In this document: positions 57,089 to 64,000 of the stretch, in pieces
How the letters are laid out: every line of letters begins with the position of its first letter
How positions within the stretch are numbered: position 1 is the first letter of the stretch
Assembly: GCF_000717875.1 (NCBI RefSeq)
Contig: NZ_JOCT01000009.1
Span: forward strand, 62,001 to 126,000
Direction: 5' to 3'
DNA: 64,000 bases
Source: Streptomyces sp. NRRL S-455
Lineage (GTDB): Bacteria; Actinomycetota; Actinomycetes; Streptomycetales; Streptomycetaceae
Program-made: the position numbers and the translations under genes
Notes under the pieces: generated by a model
What the model was told of the DNA's origin: nothing
The model's input: the letters and a program-made list of their open reading frames with translations, nothing else
Databases searched by the model: none

Positions 57089-57850
57089 CTACGCCAGGAG
57101 TTCCGTCCGGGGCGGCGCCGTCGTCACCGGGTCATGGCGGATGTAGTACTCCGTGCCGAGCAGTCGCTCCCGCTCCGGCCCGGGGAGCGCGGCGATCAGA
57201 CCCGGCGCGGCTCCGCGTGCCACCTCCGTGCGGTGCGCGAGCACGGCCGCCACCTTCCGCTCCAGCCAGGGGGTCACGTCCACGGTCGCGCTGATCAGCT
57301 CGTCCGGGACGGTGTGCATCGCTTTGCCCACCGGGGCCAGTTGTCCGGCCCACGCCCGGACGGCGGAGTGCGGATGCGTGGCCAGGTACAGGGCTTTCGG
57401 CCGCCAGGGCTCGCCGGCCTCCGGGTAGAGGCGTTCCAGTCCGGCGGCGTGGACGGCCAGCAGGGTCACGCGGTGGGTGTGCACATGGTCCTCGTGGCCC
57501 GTCAGTCCGCCGTAGGCGTCGTGCGTGACGACGATCTCCGGGCGGACGTCCCGGATCTGCGCGACCAGTGCGCCCACCGTCTCGTCGAGCGGGGCGTCGC
57601 AGAAGCGCGCTCTGCCCGGGGCCGACCGCGGTAGGCGGGAGTCGGCGTAGCCCAGCAGGCGCGGCTTGTCGGCGCCGAGGACGCGGAGTGCTTCGGCCAG
57701 TTCCGCGGCGCGTGGGCTGTCCGGCGCCCAGGTCGCCGTGACCACCGTGGTGCGCGCGCCCGCCGCCGCGTGCCGGGCGAGTACGCCGCCCGCCGACAGG
57801 GACTCGTCGTCGGGGTGGGCGAAGACGGCCAGCAGGCTCGGTGTGGACAT
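57089..57850 (-). CDS. PIG-L (LmbE-like) zinc deacetylase
   Basis: A 253-residue N-acetylglucosaminyl deacetylase-like protein. The zinc motif is LLAVFAHPDDESLSAGG, and the distal ligand is in GLTGHEDHVHTHRVTLLAV. Relatives in actinobacteria act in mycothiol synthesis (MshB), mycothiol-conjugate cleavage (Mca) or antibiotic glycoside deacetylation. The spacing does not single out MshB, and no other mycothiol gene is nearby. ATG at 57850. Confidence 0.87.
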   Translation of the reverse strand: MSTPSLLAVFAHPDDESLSAGGVLARHAAAGARTTVVTATWAPDSPRAAELAEALRVLGADKPRLLGYADSRLPRSAPGRARFCDAPLDETVGALVAQIRDVRPEIVVTHDAYGGLTGHEDHVHTHRVTLLAVHAAGLERLYPEAGEPWRPKALYLATHPHSAVRAWAGQLAPVGKAMHTVPDELISATVDVTPWLERKVAAVLAHRTEVARGAAPGLIAALPGPERERLLGTEYYIRHDPVTTAPPRTELLA

Positions 57851-57876
57851 GGGGGGAGGCTAGTCGGTGGCGCCCG

Positions 57877-58350
57877 CTAACGGCCCCCGGCCGTGGCGAG
57901 CCAGTCGGCGACCCGGCGTACGGCGGTCTCGTCGAGCCGTTCGACGAGCGCCTGAACCGTCGTCTCGTCCTCGGGGGAGAGGTCGTAGAGGCCCGCCTTG
58001 CCCAGCCCGGCCATGAGGACCTGGTGGCGGCGGCCGGTCATGCGGGCCGCCAGGACGGTCGGTGCGCCGGCAGGGGCCTGGGGGCTCGGCTGAGGTGAAG
58101 CGGCTTGCCTCGGCGGGGCGTCGTACAGGTGCCACGCGCCGTCCTTCGGACCCCACAGGGCGAAGGAGACGTCCTCTCCACGCGCGCGCAGGGTCTGGGT
58201 CATCTCGTCGAGGGCGTACAGCACGGGCGGCCGGTGCGGTGACTCCGCGGCTGCCCGCCAGGAGCCGTCGGCCGGCCGGTGGACCATCGCCACCCAGCGG
58301 GGCGCGCCCTGCGGTTGTGGACTCTCGGGACGTGTCTCCACTGCGCTCAC
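57877..58350 (-). CDS. Hypothetical soluble protein
   Basis: A 157-residue protein with no domain I recognise. VLYALDEMTQTLRARGEDVS and WGPKDGAWHLYDAPPRQAAS suggest a small globular N-terminal domain; after a Pro/Ala linker, QALVERLDETAVRRVADWL ends the protein as two helices. The GTG at 58350 is the best start, though the ribosome binding site is weak. It is upstream of and codirectional with the PIG-L gene (26 bp), so the pair may be one operon, and it is divergent from the large WD40 gene. Confidence 0.6.
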   Translation of the reverse strand: MSAVETRPESPQPQGAPRWVAMVHRPADGSWRAAAESPHRPPVLYALDEMTQTLRARGEDVSFALWGPKDGAWHLYDAPPRQAASPQPSPQAPAGAPTVLAARMTGRRHQVLMAGLGKAGLYDLSPEDETTVQALVERLDETAVRRVADWLATAGGR

Positions 58351-58414
58351 CCCTGTACGTCGCTCGGGAAGCGGTAAGGCGGTCCGGGCCGAACCACGGG
58401 GAAGGCGACCGTAA

Positions 58415-58429
58415 CTGACGGACCGTCAG
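58415..58429. promoter_or_regulatory. Palindromic operator candidate
   Basis: CTGACGG-A-CCGTCAG is a perfect 7-bp dyad with one central base, the size and form of a TetR-type operator. It lies 65 bp upstream of the minus-strand gene start at 58350, in the divergent promoter region. Confidence 0.45.
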
Positions 58430-58490
58430 ATATCCAGGGTTGGAAGTCGCCGTCCGAAGGGGAGGATCACCACGTCGTCCGGTACCGGTC

Positions 58491-58524
58491 CCTCCCCTCG
58501 TGGGGACCGGTACCGAACGGTGGA
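58491..58524. other. Perfect 12-bp inverted repeat in the divergent region
   Basis: GGTACCGGTCCC and GGGACCGGTACC flank the loop TCCCCTCGTG. It is stable enough to be a terminator or leader hairpin for the WD40 gene; no T-tract follows on either strand. Confidence 0.5.
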
Positions 58525-58708
58525 GCCACCGTCGACCGACCCCGATGGAAGCCGACCGGATGGATGCGCTGCTGGTCCGGAATCCTGCCAGTTCCGGCAC
58601 CCGACGAGGAGTTCCCGGTTCCGGGTGGGCGGTATCGTCGCAGGTCAGACGTATAAGGTGAGTTTTCCGGTCCGGACGTCCAGGCGTGGGAAGAGAAGGA
58701 GTGGAGCC

Positions 58709-61700
58709 TTGGGTTCCGACTCGGGGGCACGCACCGCCTTCGCGGAACGCCTCGCACTGCTGTACAAGGAAGCCGGTAACCCGCCCCTCAAGCGCGTGTC
58801 CGAATCGGTCGTACGCCTGCGGCGGGTCGACGAACGCGGGCGTCCCGTGCGGGTGTCCGCGCAGCGCATCAGCGACTGGCGGCGGGCGCGCAACGTCCCC
58901 GCTCAGTTCACCGCCCTCGCGGCCGTGCTGCACGTGCTGATACCCGAGGCGCGCCGCGCGCGGCCCACGCCGGTGTCCCCGGGCCTGTACGACCTCGGCC
59001 ACTGGCAGCGGCTGTGGGAGAGCGCGGTGGCCGACCCCGTCGGCGAGCGCGGCGCGGCGTCCCCCGCGGAGGAGGGGCCTGCGGCCGACGCCCCGTCCGC
59101 GCCCGCCGGGGTGTGCCCGTACCGGGGGCTGGCCTCGTACCGCCTGGAGGACGCCAACTGGTTCTTCGGCCGGGAACGGTGCACGGACGCGCTCGTCGCC
59201 CAGCTCCGCGGCGTGGCGGACCGGGGCGGACTGGTCATGCTCGTGGGCGCGTCGGGAGCGGGGAAGTCCTCACTGCTGAACGCCGGCCTGGTGCCCGCGC
59301 TGAGGGCAGGCGCGCTGGGCCGCCATGACGGCATCGACGGCATCGACGGTGGCGACGGCGGCGACGGCGGCGACGGCGAGGAGAACGGCCGGGCGGGCAC
59401 GGTGGTGCAGCTCGTGCCCGGGAGTGACCCCCTGGCGGAGCTGGCCCGGCGCATCCCCGACCTCGGGCCCGTCGTCTCGGCCGGGGAGAGAACCGGAACG
59501 GAGACGTCCGACGGCTCGGTCGCGTCGAGGGGGCCGCGGACGGAGAACTCCGACGGTTCCGCTGTGGGGCACTCGGACGCGGTCCGCTCCGTCCCCTCCC
59601 CGGACGCGGTCCGCTCCGTCCCCTCCCCGGACGCGGTCCGCGCCGCCGTCTCCGCCTGGGCGCGGCGTGTGGCGGCTCCCGGTACGCGGCCGGTCATCAT
59701 CGTGGACCAGTTCGAGGAGACGTTCACCCTCTGCCCCGACGAGGCCGACCGGCGTGCCTTCGTCGAGGTCCTGCACGCCGCGTGCTTACCGGCCCGCCCC
59801 GGCGACCCGGCTCCGGCCGTCGTGGTGCTGGGCATCCGGGCCGACTTCTACGAGCAGTGCCTCAGGTATCCCGAACTGGCCGACGCGCTCCAGCACCGGC
59901 ACATGGTGCTCGGACCGCTGACCACCGCTGAACTGCGCGAGGCCGTGACGGGACCGGCCAAGGCCGTCGGCCTGGAGCTGGAACCGGGCCTGGCGGAGCT
60001 GATCGTCCGGGAGGTCAGCGCCGACGGCCCGCGCGGGGCGCACGACGCGGGTGTGCTGCCGCTCCTCTCGCACGCCCTGCTCGCCACCTGGCAGCGCAGG
60101 AAGGCGGGCCGGCTGACGCTGGCCGGCTACCGCGCGGCCGGCGGCATCCAGGGCGCGGTCGCGGCGACCGCGGAGCGGGCCTGGTCCGGCCTCGACCCGG
60201 CGGCGCGCACCGCGGCCCGGCTGCTCCTGCTCCGGCTGGTCCGGCTGGGTGAGGACACCCAGGCCACGCGCAGGCGCGGGACCCGGCGCAAGCTGGCGGA
60301 GGAGTCGGCCGACCCCGGGAAGACCGAGGAGTCCCTGGAGGCGCTGGTCCGGGCCCGGCTGGTGACGCTCGACGCCGAGTCCGTGGAGATCACCCACGAG
60401 GCGCTGCTGCACGCCTGGCCGCGCTTGCGTGACTGGATCGACGACGACCGGCAGGGCAATCTGCTGCGTCAGCGCCTGGAGGAGGACGGCCGGGCCTGGG
60501 AGGAGTCGAACCGCGACACCTCCCTGCTCTACCGGGGCTCCCGTCTGGAACAGGCCCACGGGTGGGCGAAATCCGCGGGCGACACGTTCCTCACCCGCAG
60601 CGCGGTGGAGTTCCTGGCCGCGTCGGTCAGGCTGCGCAGGCGCATCATCTGGATCAGCCGGGGCGCCGTGGCGGCGCTGGTCGCACTGGCTGTCCTGGCC
60701 GTCGGGTCGGCGGTCGTCGCGTGGAAGCAGCGGGACGACGCCGTGTTCCAGCAGGTGCTCGCCCAGGCCGATCGCGTCCAGGACACGGATCCGTCGCTGT
60801 CCGCACAGCTCGACCTGGTGGCGCACCGGCTGCGGCCGGACGACGAGGGGGCGAACAGCCGCCTGATCTCCGTGGTGAACGCGCCGCTGGCCACGCCGTT
60901 GACCGGTCACACGGGCGCCGTCTACCTCACGACGTTCAGCCCGGACGGCCGCACCCTGGCCACGGCCAGCTACGACCGGACCGTACGCCTGTGGAACGTG
61001 GCCGATCCACGCCGCCCGAAGCCCCTGGGCAAGCCGCTCGGCGGCCACCGGAGCTGGGTGAGCAGCGCGGTGTTCAGCCCGGACGGCCGTACCCTCGCCA
61101 GCGCCTCCGACGACGGCACGATCCGGTTGTGGAACGCGACGGATCCCGGCCGCCCGCAGCCGCTCGGCGAACCGCTGACCGGCCATGACGGCACGATCTA
61201 CCTGATCGCCTTCAGCCCGGACGGACGCACGCTGGCCTCCGCCGGCGACGATCACACCGTCCGGCTGTGGGATGTGGCCGACCCGAAGCGTCCGCGGCCC
61301 CTGGGCGAGCCGCTGACCGGTCACACGGCCGCCGTGCGCTCGGTGGCGCTCAGCCCGGACGGCCGGACACTGGCGGCCGGTGGCGACGACGGCACGGTCC
61401 GGCTCTGGGACGTGTCCGACCGCAGGCGTCCCACGCCGGTGGGTGAGCCGCTGACCGGTCACACCGCCACGGTGCACTCGGTGGCGTTCAGCCCCGACGG
61501 CCGTACGCTCGCCAGCGGCGGTTCGGACGACACCGTCCGGCTCTGGGACACGTCCGCCCCCCGCCGGGCGAAGCAGATCGGTACGCCGCTGACCGGCCAC
61601 ACCGGCCCCGTGTGGTCGGTGGCCTTCAGCCCGAGCGGCGAGAGGCTCGCCGCCGCCAGTGAGGACAGCACGGCGAGCCTGTGGAACGTCACCGATCCGG

Positions 61701-62863
61701 CGTACCCGTCACAGGTCGGCGGGCCCTTGGCGGGCAGCAGCGGCGAGATGTACGCGCTCGGCTTCAGCCCCGACGGGCGCACCCTCGCCACCGGCACGGG
61801 CGACAACAAGGTGCGCCTGTGGTCGCTGCCGACCTCGGACATGATCGGCCGGACCGGAGCGTTCCGGCCGGACGGCCGGGTGCTCGCGACGGCGGCGCGT
61901 GACGAACGGATCCGGCTGTGGGACGTGCGCAGGCCCGGCAGGCCGGTGCCGATCGGCGCACCGTTCCAACCGGACGGTGACGTGCACTCCATGGCGTTCT
62001 CCGCCGACGGCCGGACCCTCGCGGTGCGGATCGGCACCCGTGCGGTGCGGCTGTGGAACCTCACCGATCCGGCCCGTCCGGTCCCCTACGGGCCCGCTGT
62101 CGCCCTGCGCACCCGTTTCGCGGGCGCGTTGGCCTTCAGTCCCGACGGGCGCACCCTGGCCACCGCCTACGACGACCGCACCATCCAGCTGTGGGACGTC
62201 AGCGACCCGTCGCGGCTGCGGCGGCTCGGCGCACCGCTCACCGGGCACAAGGGCTACGTCAACTCCCTGGCCTTCAGCCCGGACGGCCGCACCCTCGCCA
62301 GCGGGAGCGCGGACGGCACCATCCGCCGGTGGAAGGTGTCCGACCCCCGCCGTGCCGAGCGGTTGGGCGCACCGCTCGAGGGCCACCTCGGCGCCGTCAA
62401 CATCCTCGCCTACAGCCCCGACGGCCGTACGCTGGCCAGCGGCGGCGACGACAACTCGGTCCGCCTCTGGAACATCACCGACCCTGCCGGTCCCTCCGGT
62501 ATCGCAAGCCTCACCGGCCACACCGAAGCGGTCGTGTCACTCACGTTCAGCCGGGACGGCCGCACCCTGGCCAGCGGCGGCAACGACAACAGTGTCCGCC
62601 TCTGGAACGCGTCCGAACCGTCCAGGGCCACCCCGATCGGTCAGTCGATGAGCCTCAACGCCAAGAGCGGCAGCTTCCTGTCGTTCAGCCCGAACAGCAA
62701 CATGCTGGGGGTGTCGAGCGGCGCGGACACCGTCCGGCTCTGGGACCTCGACGTCGACCAGGCCGCACACCGCGTCTGCGAGACGACCCGGGGCGTTCTG
62801 ACGCGCGATACCTGGGACGAGTACCTGTCCCGCCTCTCGTACGATCCGCCCTGCGACGGCTGA
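58709..62863 (+). CDS. Giant HTH-nSTAND-WD40 signalling protein
   Basis: A 1384-residue multi-domain protein. Residues 1-85 are a helical DNA-binding-like region (FAERLALLYKEAGNPPLKRV, then RISDWRRARNVP). An nSTAND NTPase follows, with CPYRGLASYRLEDANWFFGR, Walker A VGASGAGKSSLLNAGL (about 178-190) and Walker B RPVIIVDQFEE (about 327-336). One hydrophobic helix spans about 646-668. Fourteen WD40 repeats (730-1350) are enough for two seven-bladed propellers. STAND proteins couple ligand sensing to oligomerisation; a defence or differentiation role is possible but unproven. The TTG start at 58709 sits after AAGGAG. A TTA codon (59786-59788) suggests bldA dependence. Confidence 0.88.
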   Translation: MGSDSGARTAFAERLALLYKEAGNPPLKRVSESVVRLRRVDERGRPVRVSAQRISDWRRARNVPAQFTALAAVLHVLIPEARRARPTPVSPGLYDLGHWQRLWESAVADPVGERGAASPAEEGPAADAPSAPAGVCPYRGLASYRLEDANWFFGRERCTDALVAQLRGVADRGGLVMLVGASGAGKSSLLNAGLVPALRAGALGRHDGIDGIDGGDGGDGGDGEENGRAGTVVQLVPGSDPLAELARRIPDLGPVVSAGERTGTETSDGSVASRGPRTENSDGSAVGHSDAVRSVPSPDAVRSVPSPDAVRAAVSAWARRVAAPGTRPVIIVDQFEETFTLCPDEADRRAFVEVLHAACLPARPGDPAPAVVVLGIRADFYEQCLRYPELADALQHRHMVLGPLTTAELREAVTGPAKAVGLELEPGLAELIVREVSADGPRGAHDAGVLPLLSHALLATWQRRKAGRLTLAGYRAAGGIQGAVAATAERAWSGLDPAARTAARLLLLRLVRLGEDTQATRRRGTRRKLAEESADPGKTEESLEALVRARLVTLDAESVEITHEALLHAWPRLRDWIDDDRQGNLLRQRLEEDGRAWEESNRDTSLLYRGSRLEQAHGWAKSAGDTFLTRSAVEFLAASVRLRRRIIWISRGAVAALVALAVLAVGSAVVAWKQRDDAVFQQVLAQADRVQDTDPSLSAQLDLVAHRLRPDDEGANSRLISVVNAPLATPLTGHTGAVYLTTFSPDGRTLATASYDRTVRLWNVADPRRPKPLGKPLGGHRSWVSSAVFSPDGRTLASASDDGTIRLWNATDPGRPQPLGEPLTGHDGTIYLIAFSPDGRTLASAGDDHTVRLWDVADPKRPRPLGEPLTGHTAAVRSVALSPDGRTLAAGGDDGTVRLWDVSDRRRPTPVGEPLTGHTATVHSVAFSPDGRTLASGGSDDTVRLWDTSAPRRAKQIGTPLTGHTGPVWSVAFSPSGERLAAASEDSTASLWNVTDPAYPSQVGGPLAGSSGEMYALGFSPDGRTLATGTGDNKVRLWSLPTSDMIGRTGAFRPDGRVLATAARDERIRLWDVRRPGRPVPIGAPFQPDGDVHSMAFSADGRTLAVRIGTRAVRLWNLTDPARPVPYGPAVALRTRFAGALAFSPDGRTLATAYDDRTIQLWDVSDPSRLRRLGAPLTGHKGYVNSLAFSPDGRTLASGSADGTIRRWKVSDPRRAERLGAPLEGHLGAVNILAYSPDGRTLASGGDDNSVRLWNITDPAGPSGIASLTGHTEAVVSLTFSRDGRTLASGGNDNSVRLWNASEPSRATPIGQSMSLNAKSGSFLSFSPNSNMLGVSSGADTVRLWDLDVDQAAHRVCETTRGVLTRDTWDEYLSRLSYDPPCDG
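59574..59627. repeat. 27-bp tandem duplication within the nSTAND region
   Basis: Two perfect in-frame copies encode DAVRSVPSP, and a partial third follows. A GAC-GGC triplet-type run encoding DGGDGGDGE lies 220 bp before. Both are in non-conserved insert sequence between Walker A and Walker B. Confidence 0.8.
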
Positions 62864-62890
62864 CGGGACCGGCCCGCACAACAGTGCTGT

Positions 62891-62902
62891 CTCTCATGAG
62901 AG
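62891..62902. other. 12-bp perfect palindrome
   Basis: CTCTCATGAGAG is self-complementary. It lies 27 bp after the WD40 gene stop and upstream of the candidate small RNA. Confidence 0.35.
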
Positions 62903-62964
62903 TTGAGTGATACGAGTCACAAGATGGCCTTTAGTGGCGGACGGTCGGCTTCCTCGCGTAAGCG

Positions 62965-63028
62965 CTTGTTACCCTTGGCCATAGCCCGACCGCTGGTGCA
63001 TCCCCCGTCGCCAGCGGTCGGGTTTTCT
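62965..63028 (+). ncRNA. Candidate small RNA 3' module with C5-loop hairpin, copy 2 (also a terminator)
   Basis: Plus strand: CTTGTTACC, TAG, then a perfect 12-bp hairpin (62985-62996 and 63011-63022) with the loop TGCATCCCCCGTCG, then TTTTCT. A 24-nt block (62992-63015) is identical to copy 1 (46865-46888 on the other strand), while the outer stem differs by three compensated base pairs. The module is a good intrinsic terminator and may simply end the WD40 transcript 120 bp after its stop. Conservation of the loop argues for an extra role. Confidence 0.55.
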
Positions 63029-63600
63029 CATCGCAGGGCGAGGCGCATCAGGATCCTGGGGTGGCCGGCCAGGACCGAGGTGGTCGCCGCCGCGTAGGTG
63101 AAGCCGGCGCGCTCGAAGTTCTTCCGCAGCCCGGCGTACGCCATCGTCAGGTCGACCCTGGCGTCACCGTTGTCGAGTGGGTAGGCCTCGACGGCCGGTG
63201 CTCCGTGAGCGCGGGCGAACTCGACCGCGCCCGCGATGAGGGCGTGCGAGATGCCCTGCTTCCGGTGACCGGGGCGTACCCGGACGCACCACAGCGACCA
63301 GACGGGCAGGTCGTCGACGTGCGGGATCTTGCGGTTGCGGGCGAAGGAGGTGTCCGAGCGCGGGGAGACGGCGGCCCAGCCGACCGGTTCGTCACCGTCG
63401 TAGGCGAGCACGCCCGGGGCCGGGTCCGCACGGCACAGCCCTGCGACGTACTCGCCACGGGCCGGTCCGTGCAGCTCCTTGTTGAGCTTGGACGGGATCC
63501 GGTAGCTCAGGCACCAGCAGACATTCGCGCCGGGCGACTTGGGCCCGAGTACCGCGCGCACGTCCGCGAAGTCCGAAGCCGGGCGAACGTCGATGGTCAT
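63028..63600 (-). CDS. GNAT-family N-acetyltransferase
   Basis: A 190-residue acetyltransferase: TIDVRPASDFADVRAVLGPK at the start, VCWCLSYRIPSKLNKELHG, and the acetyl-CoA loop in WSLWCVRVRPGHRKQGISHA (Q/RxxGxG/A-type). The C-terminal GFTYAAATTSVLAGHPRILM is common in this branch of actinobacterial GNATs, whose substrates are unknown. The ATG at 63600 is the first residue of the conserved domain; the longer frame upstream is not. Its stop abuts the T-tract of the plus-strand C5-loop hairpin. Confidence 0.85.
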   Translation of the reverse strand: MTIDVRPASDFADVRAVLGPKSPGANVCWCLSYRIPSKLNKELHGPARGEYVAGLCRADPAPGVLAYDGDEPVGWAAVSPRSDTSFARNRKIPHVDDLPVWSLWCVRVRPGHRKQGISHALIAGAVEFARAHGAPAVEAYPLDNGDARVDLTMAYAGLRKNFERAGFTYAAATTSVLAGHPRILMRLALR

Positions 63601-63810
63601 GCCCCCACGATGACACGCCCCACCCGGCCCCGCCGCCCGGGTGTCCCCGGCCTCGCGTGGATCCGCCCCGGCGTGGATGCGTGTGCCGAGAGCCCGTACT
63701 GCCGACCTCGCCCCGGCTCGACCGCCGCCGCGAACCGCCTCCGCGAGCGGCTCGGCTCCGCTGCCCGCCGGTCCACGGTTCACCGCGGCACGCCGGTCCA
63801 CGGTCCACCG
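63601..63810. other. Intergenic, no feature seen
   Basis: These 210 bp precede the GNAT gene and should hold its promoter. I see only GC-rich sequence with repeated CGGTCCACGG-like words near 63768-63805. Confidence 0.4.
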
Positions 63811-64000
63811 CTACCCGCCGGACCGAGGCACCGACGCGGCTCGCAGCAGCCGCAGTTGGCCGATCTCGCTCACGTTCTTCATCAGCTCGGCGTTCACCCA
63901 GCCCGCCATGTGCGCGACGGTGTGCTGGGGGTCGTCCGGCCACGGGAACGGTGCCGTGGCGTCCAGGTCGGTGTCGGTGAGGCGGTCGAGGACCGTCAGC
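63811..64000 (-). CDS. DinB-family protein, C-terminus only
   Basis: The last 62 codons of a minus-strand gene that runs past the window edge. They read LTVLDRLTDTDLDATAPFPW, then QHTVAHMAGWVNAELMKNVS and EIGQLRLLRAASVPRSGG before TAG. The HMAGWVNAELMKNVSEIGQLR-like phrase is the C-terminal helix of DinB/DUF664 four-helix-bundle proteins, where that histidine is a metal ligand. Members include thiol-dependent transferases and stress proteins. Only the tail is visible. Confidence 0.75.
   Translation of the reverse strand, partial: LTVLDRLTDTDLDATAPFPWPDDPQHTVAHMAGWVNAELMKNVSEIGQLRLLRAASVPRSGG

Overview
The window is a stretch of Streptomyces chromosome: very high GC, GTG and TTG starts, and the linked pair ssgR-ssgA, which is found only in sporulating streptomycetes. 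The gene order (ssgR-ssgA-yibE/F-thiC, then hisC-cydAB-cydCD, serS-pheA, the sco-ecuC-copCD-DyP copper genes, pepP and htrA) is what I know from the oriC-proximal core of S. coelicolor and S. lividans. Several ParB sites (parS) and DnaA boxes scattered between housekeeping genes also fit a position near the replication origin.

Layout. 1-2.4 kb: small-protein genes, then the sporulation activator ssgR and its target ssgA. 2.5-7.3 kb: a YibE/F exporter, then a TPP riboswitch driving thiC. The 3' end of thiC is duplicated around a lower-GC DUF4240 gene, which looks like the footprint of an insertion. 7.4-12.1 kb: a Nudix-like protein, a two-helix membrane protein, a calcineurin-type phosphoesterase and a LacI regulator. 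12.5-19.8 kb: a HisC-type aminotransferase, then the cytochrome bd oxidase genes cydA-cydB-cydCD behind a near-perfect Rex operator; a perfect parS overlaps the cydCD start. 20-31.5 kb: an M23 endopeptidase, two Cof-type HAD phosphatases, an F420-type oxidoreductase, a double ABC exporter, serS, an unusual tRNA-like gene, two DnaA-box clusters and pheA.

31.6-37.9 kb: a copper delivery cassette on the minus strand (YcnI, Sco, PCuAC, CopC-CopD fusion, Tat-exported DyP peroxidase). This set loads copper into the terminal oxidase and radical copper oxidases, so with cydABCD the window carries pieces of both respiratory branches. 38-50 kb: two anti-sigma-type ATPases, a fused alpha-beta glycyl-tRNA synthetase, Xaa-Pro aminopeptidase, a SpoIIE/PP2C-type protein, a prim-pol-like protein, a SEC-C protein and a glycerophosphodiesterase. 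50-58.4 kb: an HtrA-like protease, tRNA-Ser(UGA), a VOC protein and its decayed relative, stress-type small proteins, a DUF3494 ice-binding-like secreted protein with a long TPTG repeat, a glycosyltransferase and a PIG-L deacetylase. 58.7-64 kb: a giant HTH-nSTAND-WD40 protein with a TTA codon, a GNAT acetyltransferase and a partial DinB protein.

Most noteworthy: the thiC 3'-end duplication; two distant copies of a hairpin with an identical C5 loop and three compensatory stem changes, a candidate small-RNA family; parS-like palindromes inside the TPP riboswitch; a serine-type tRNA gene with a grossly enlarged anticodon arm; and the fused GlyRS.
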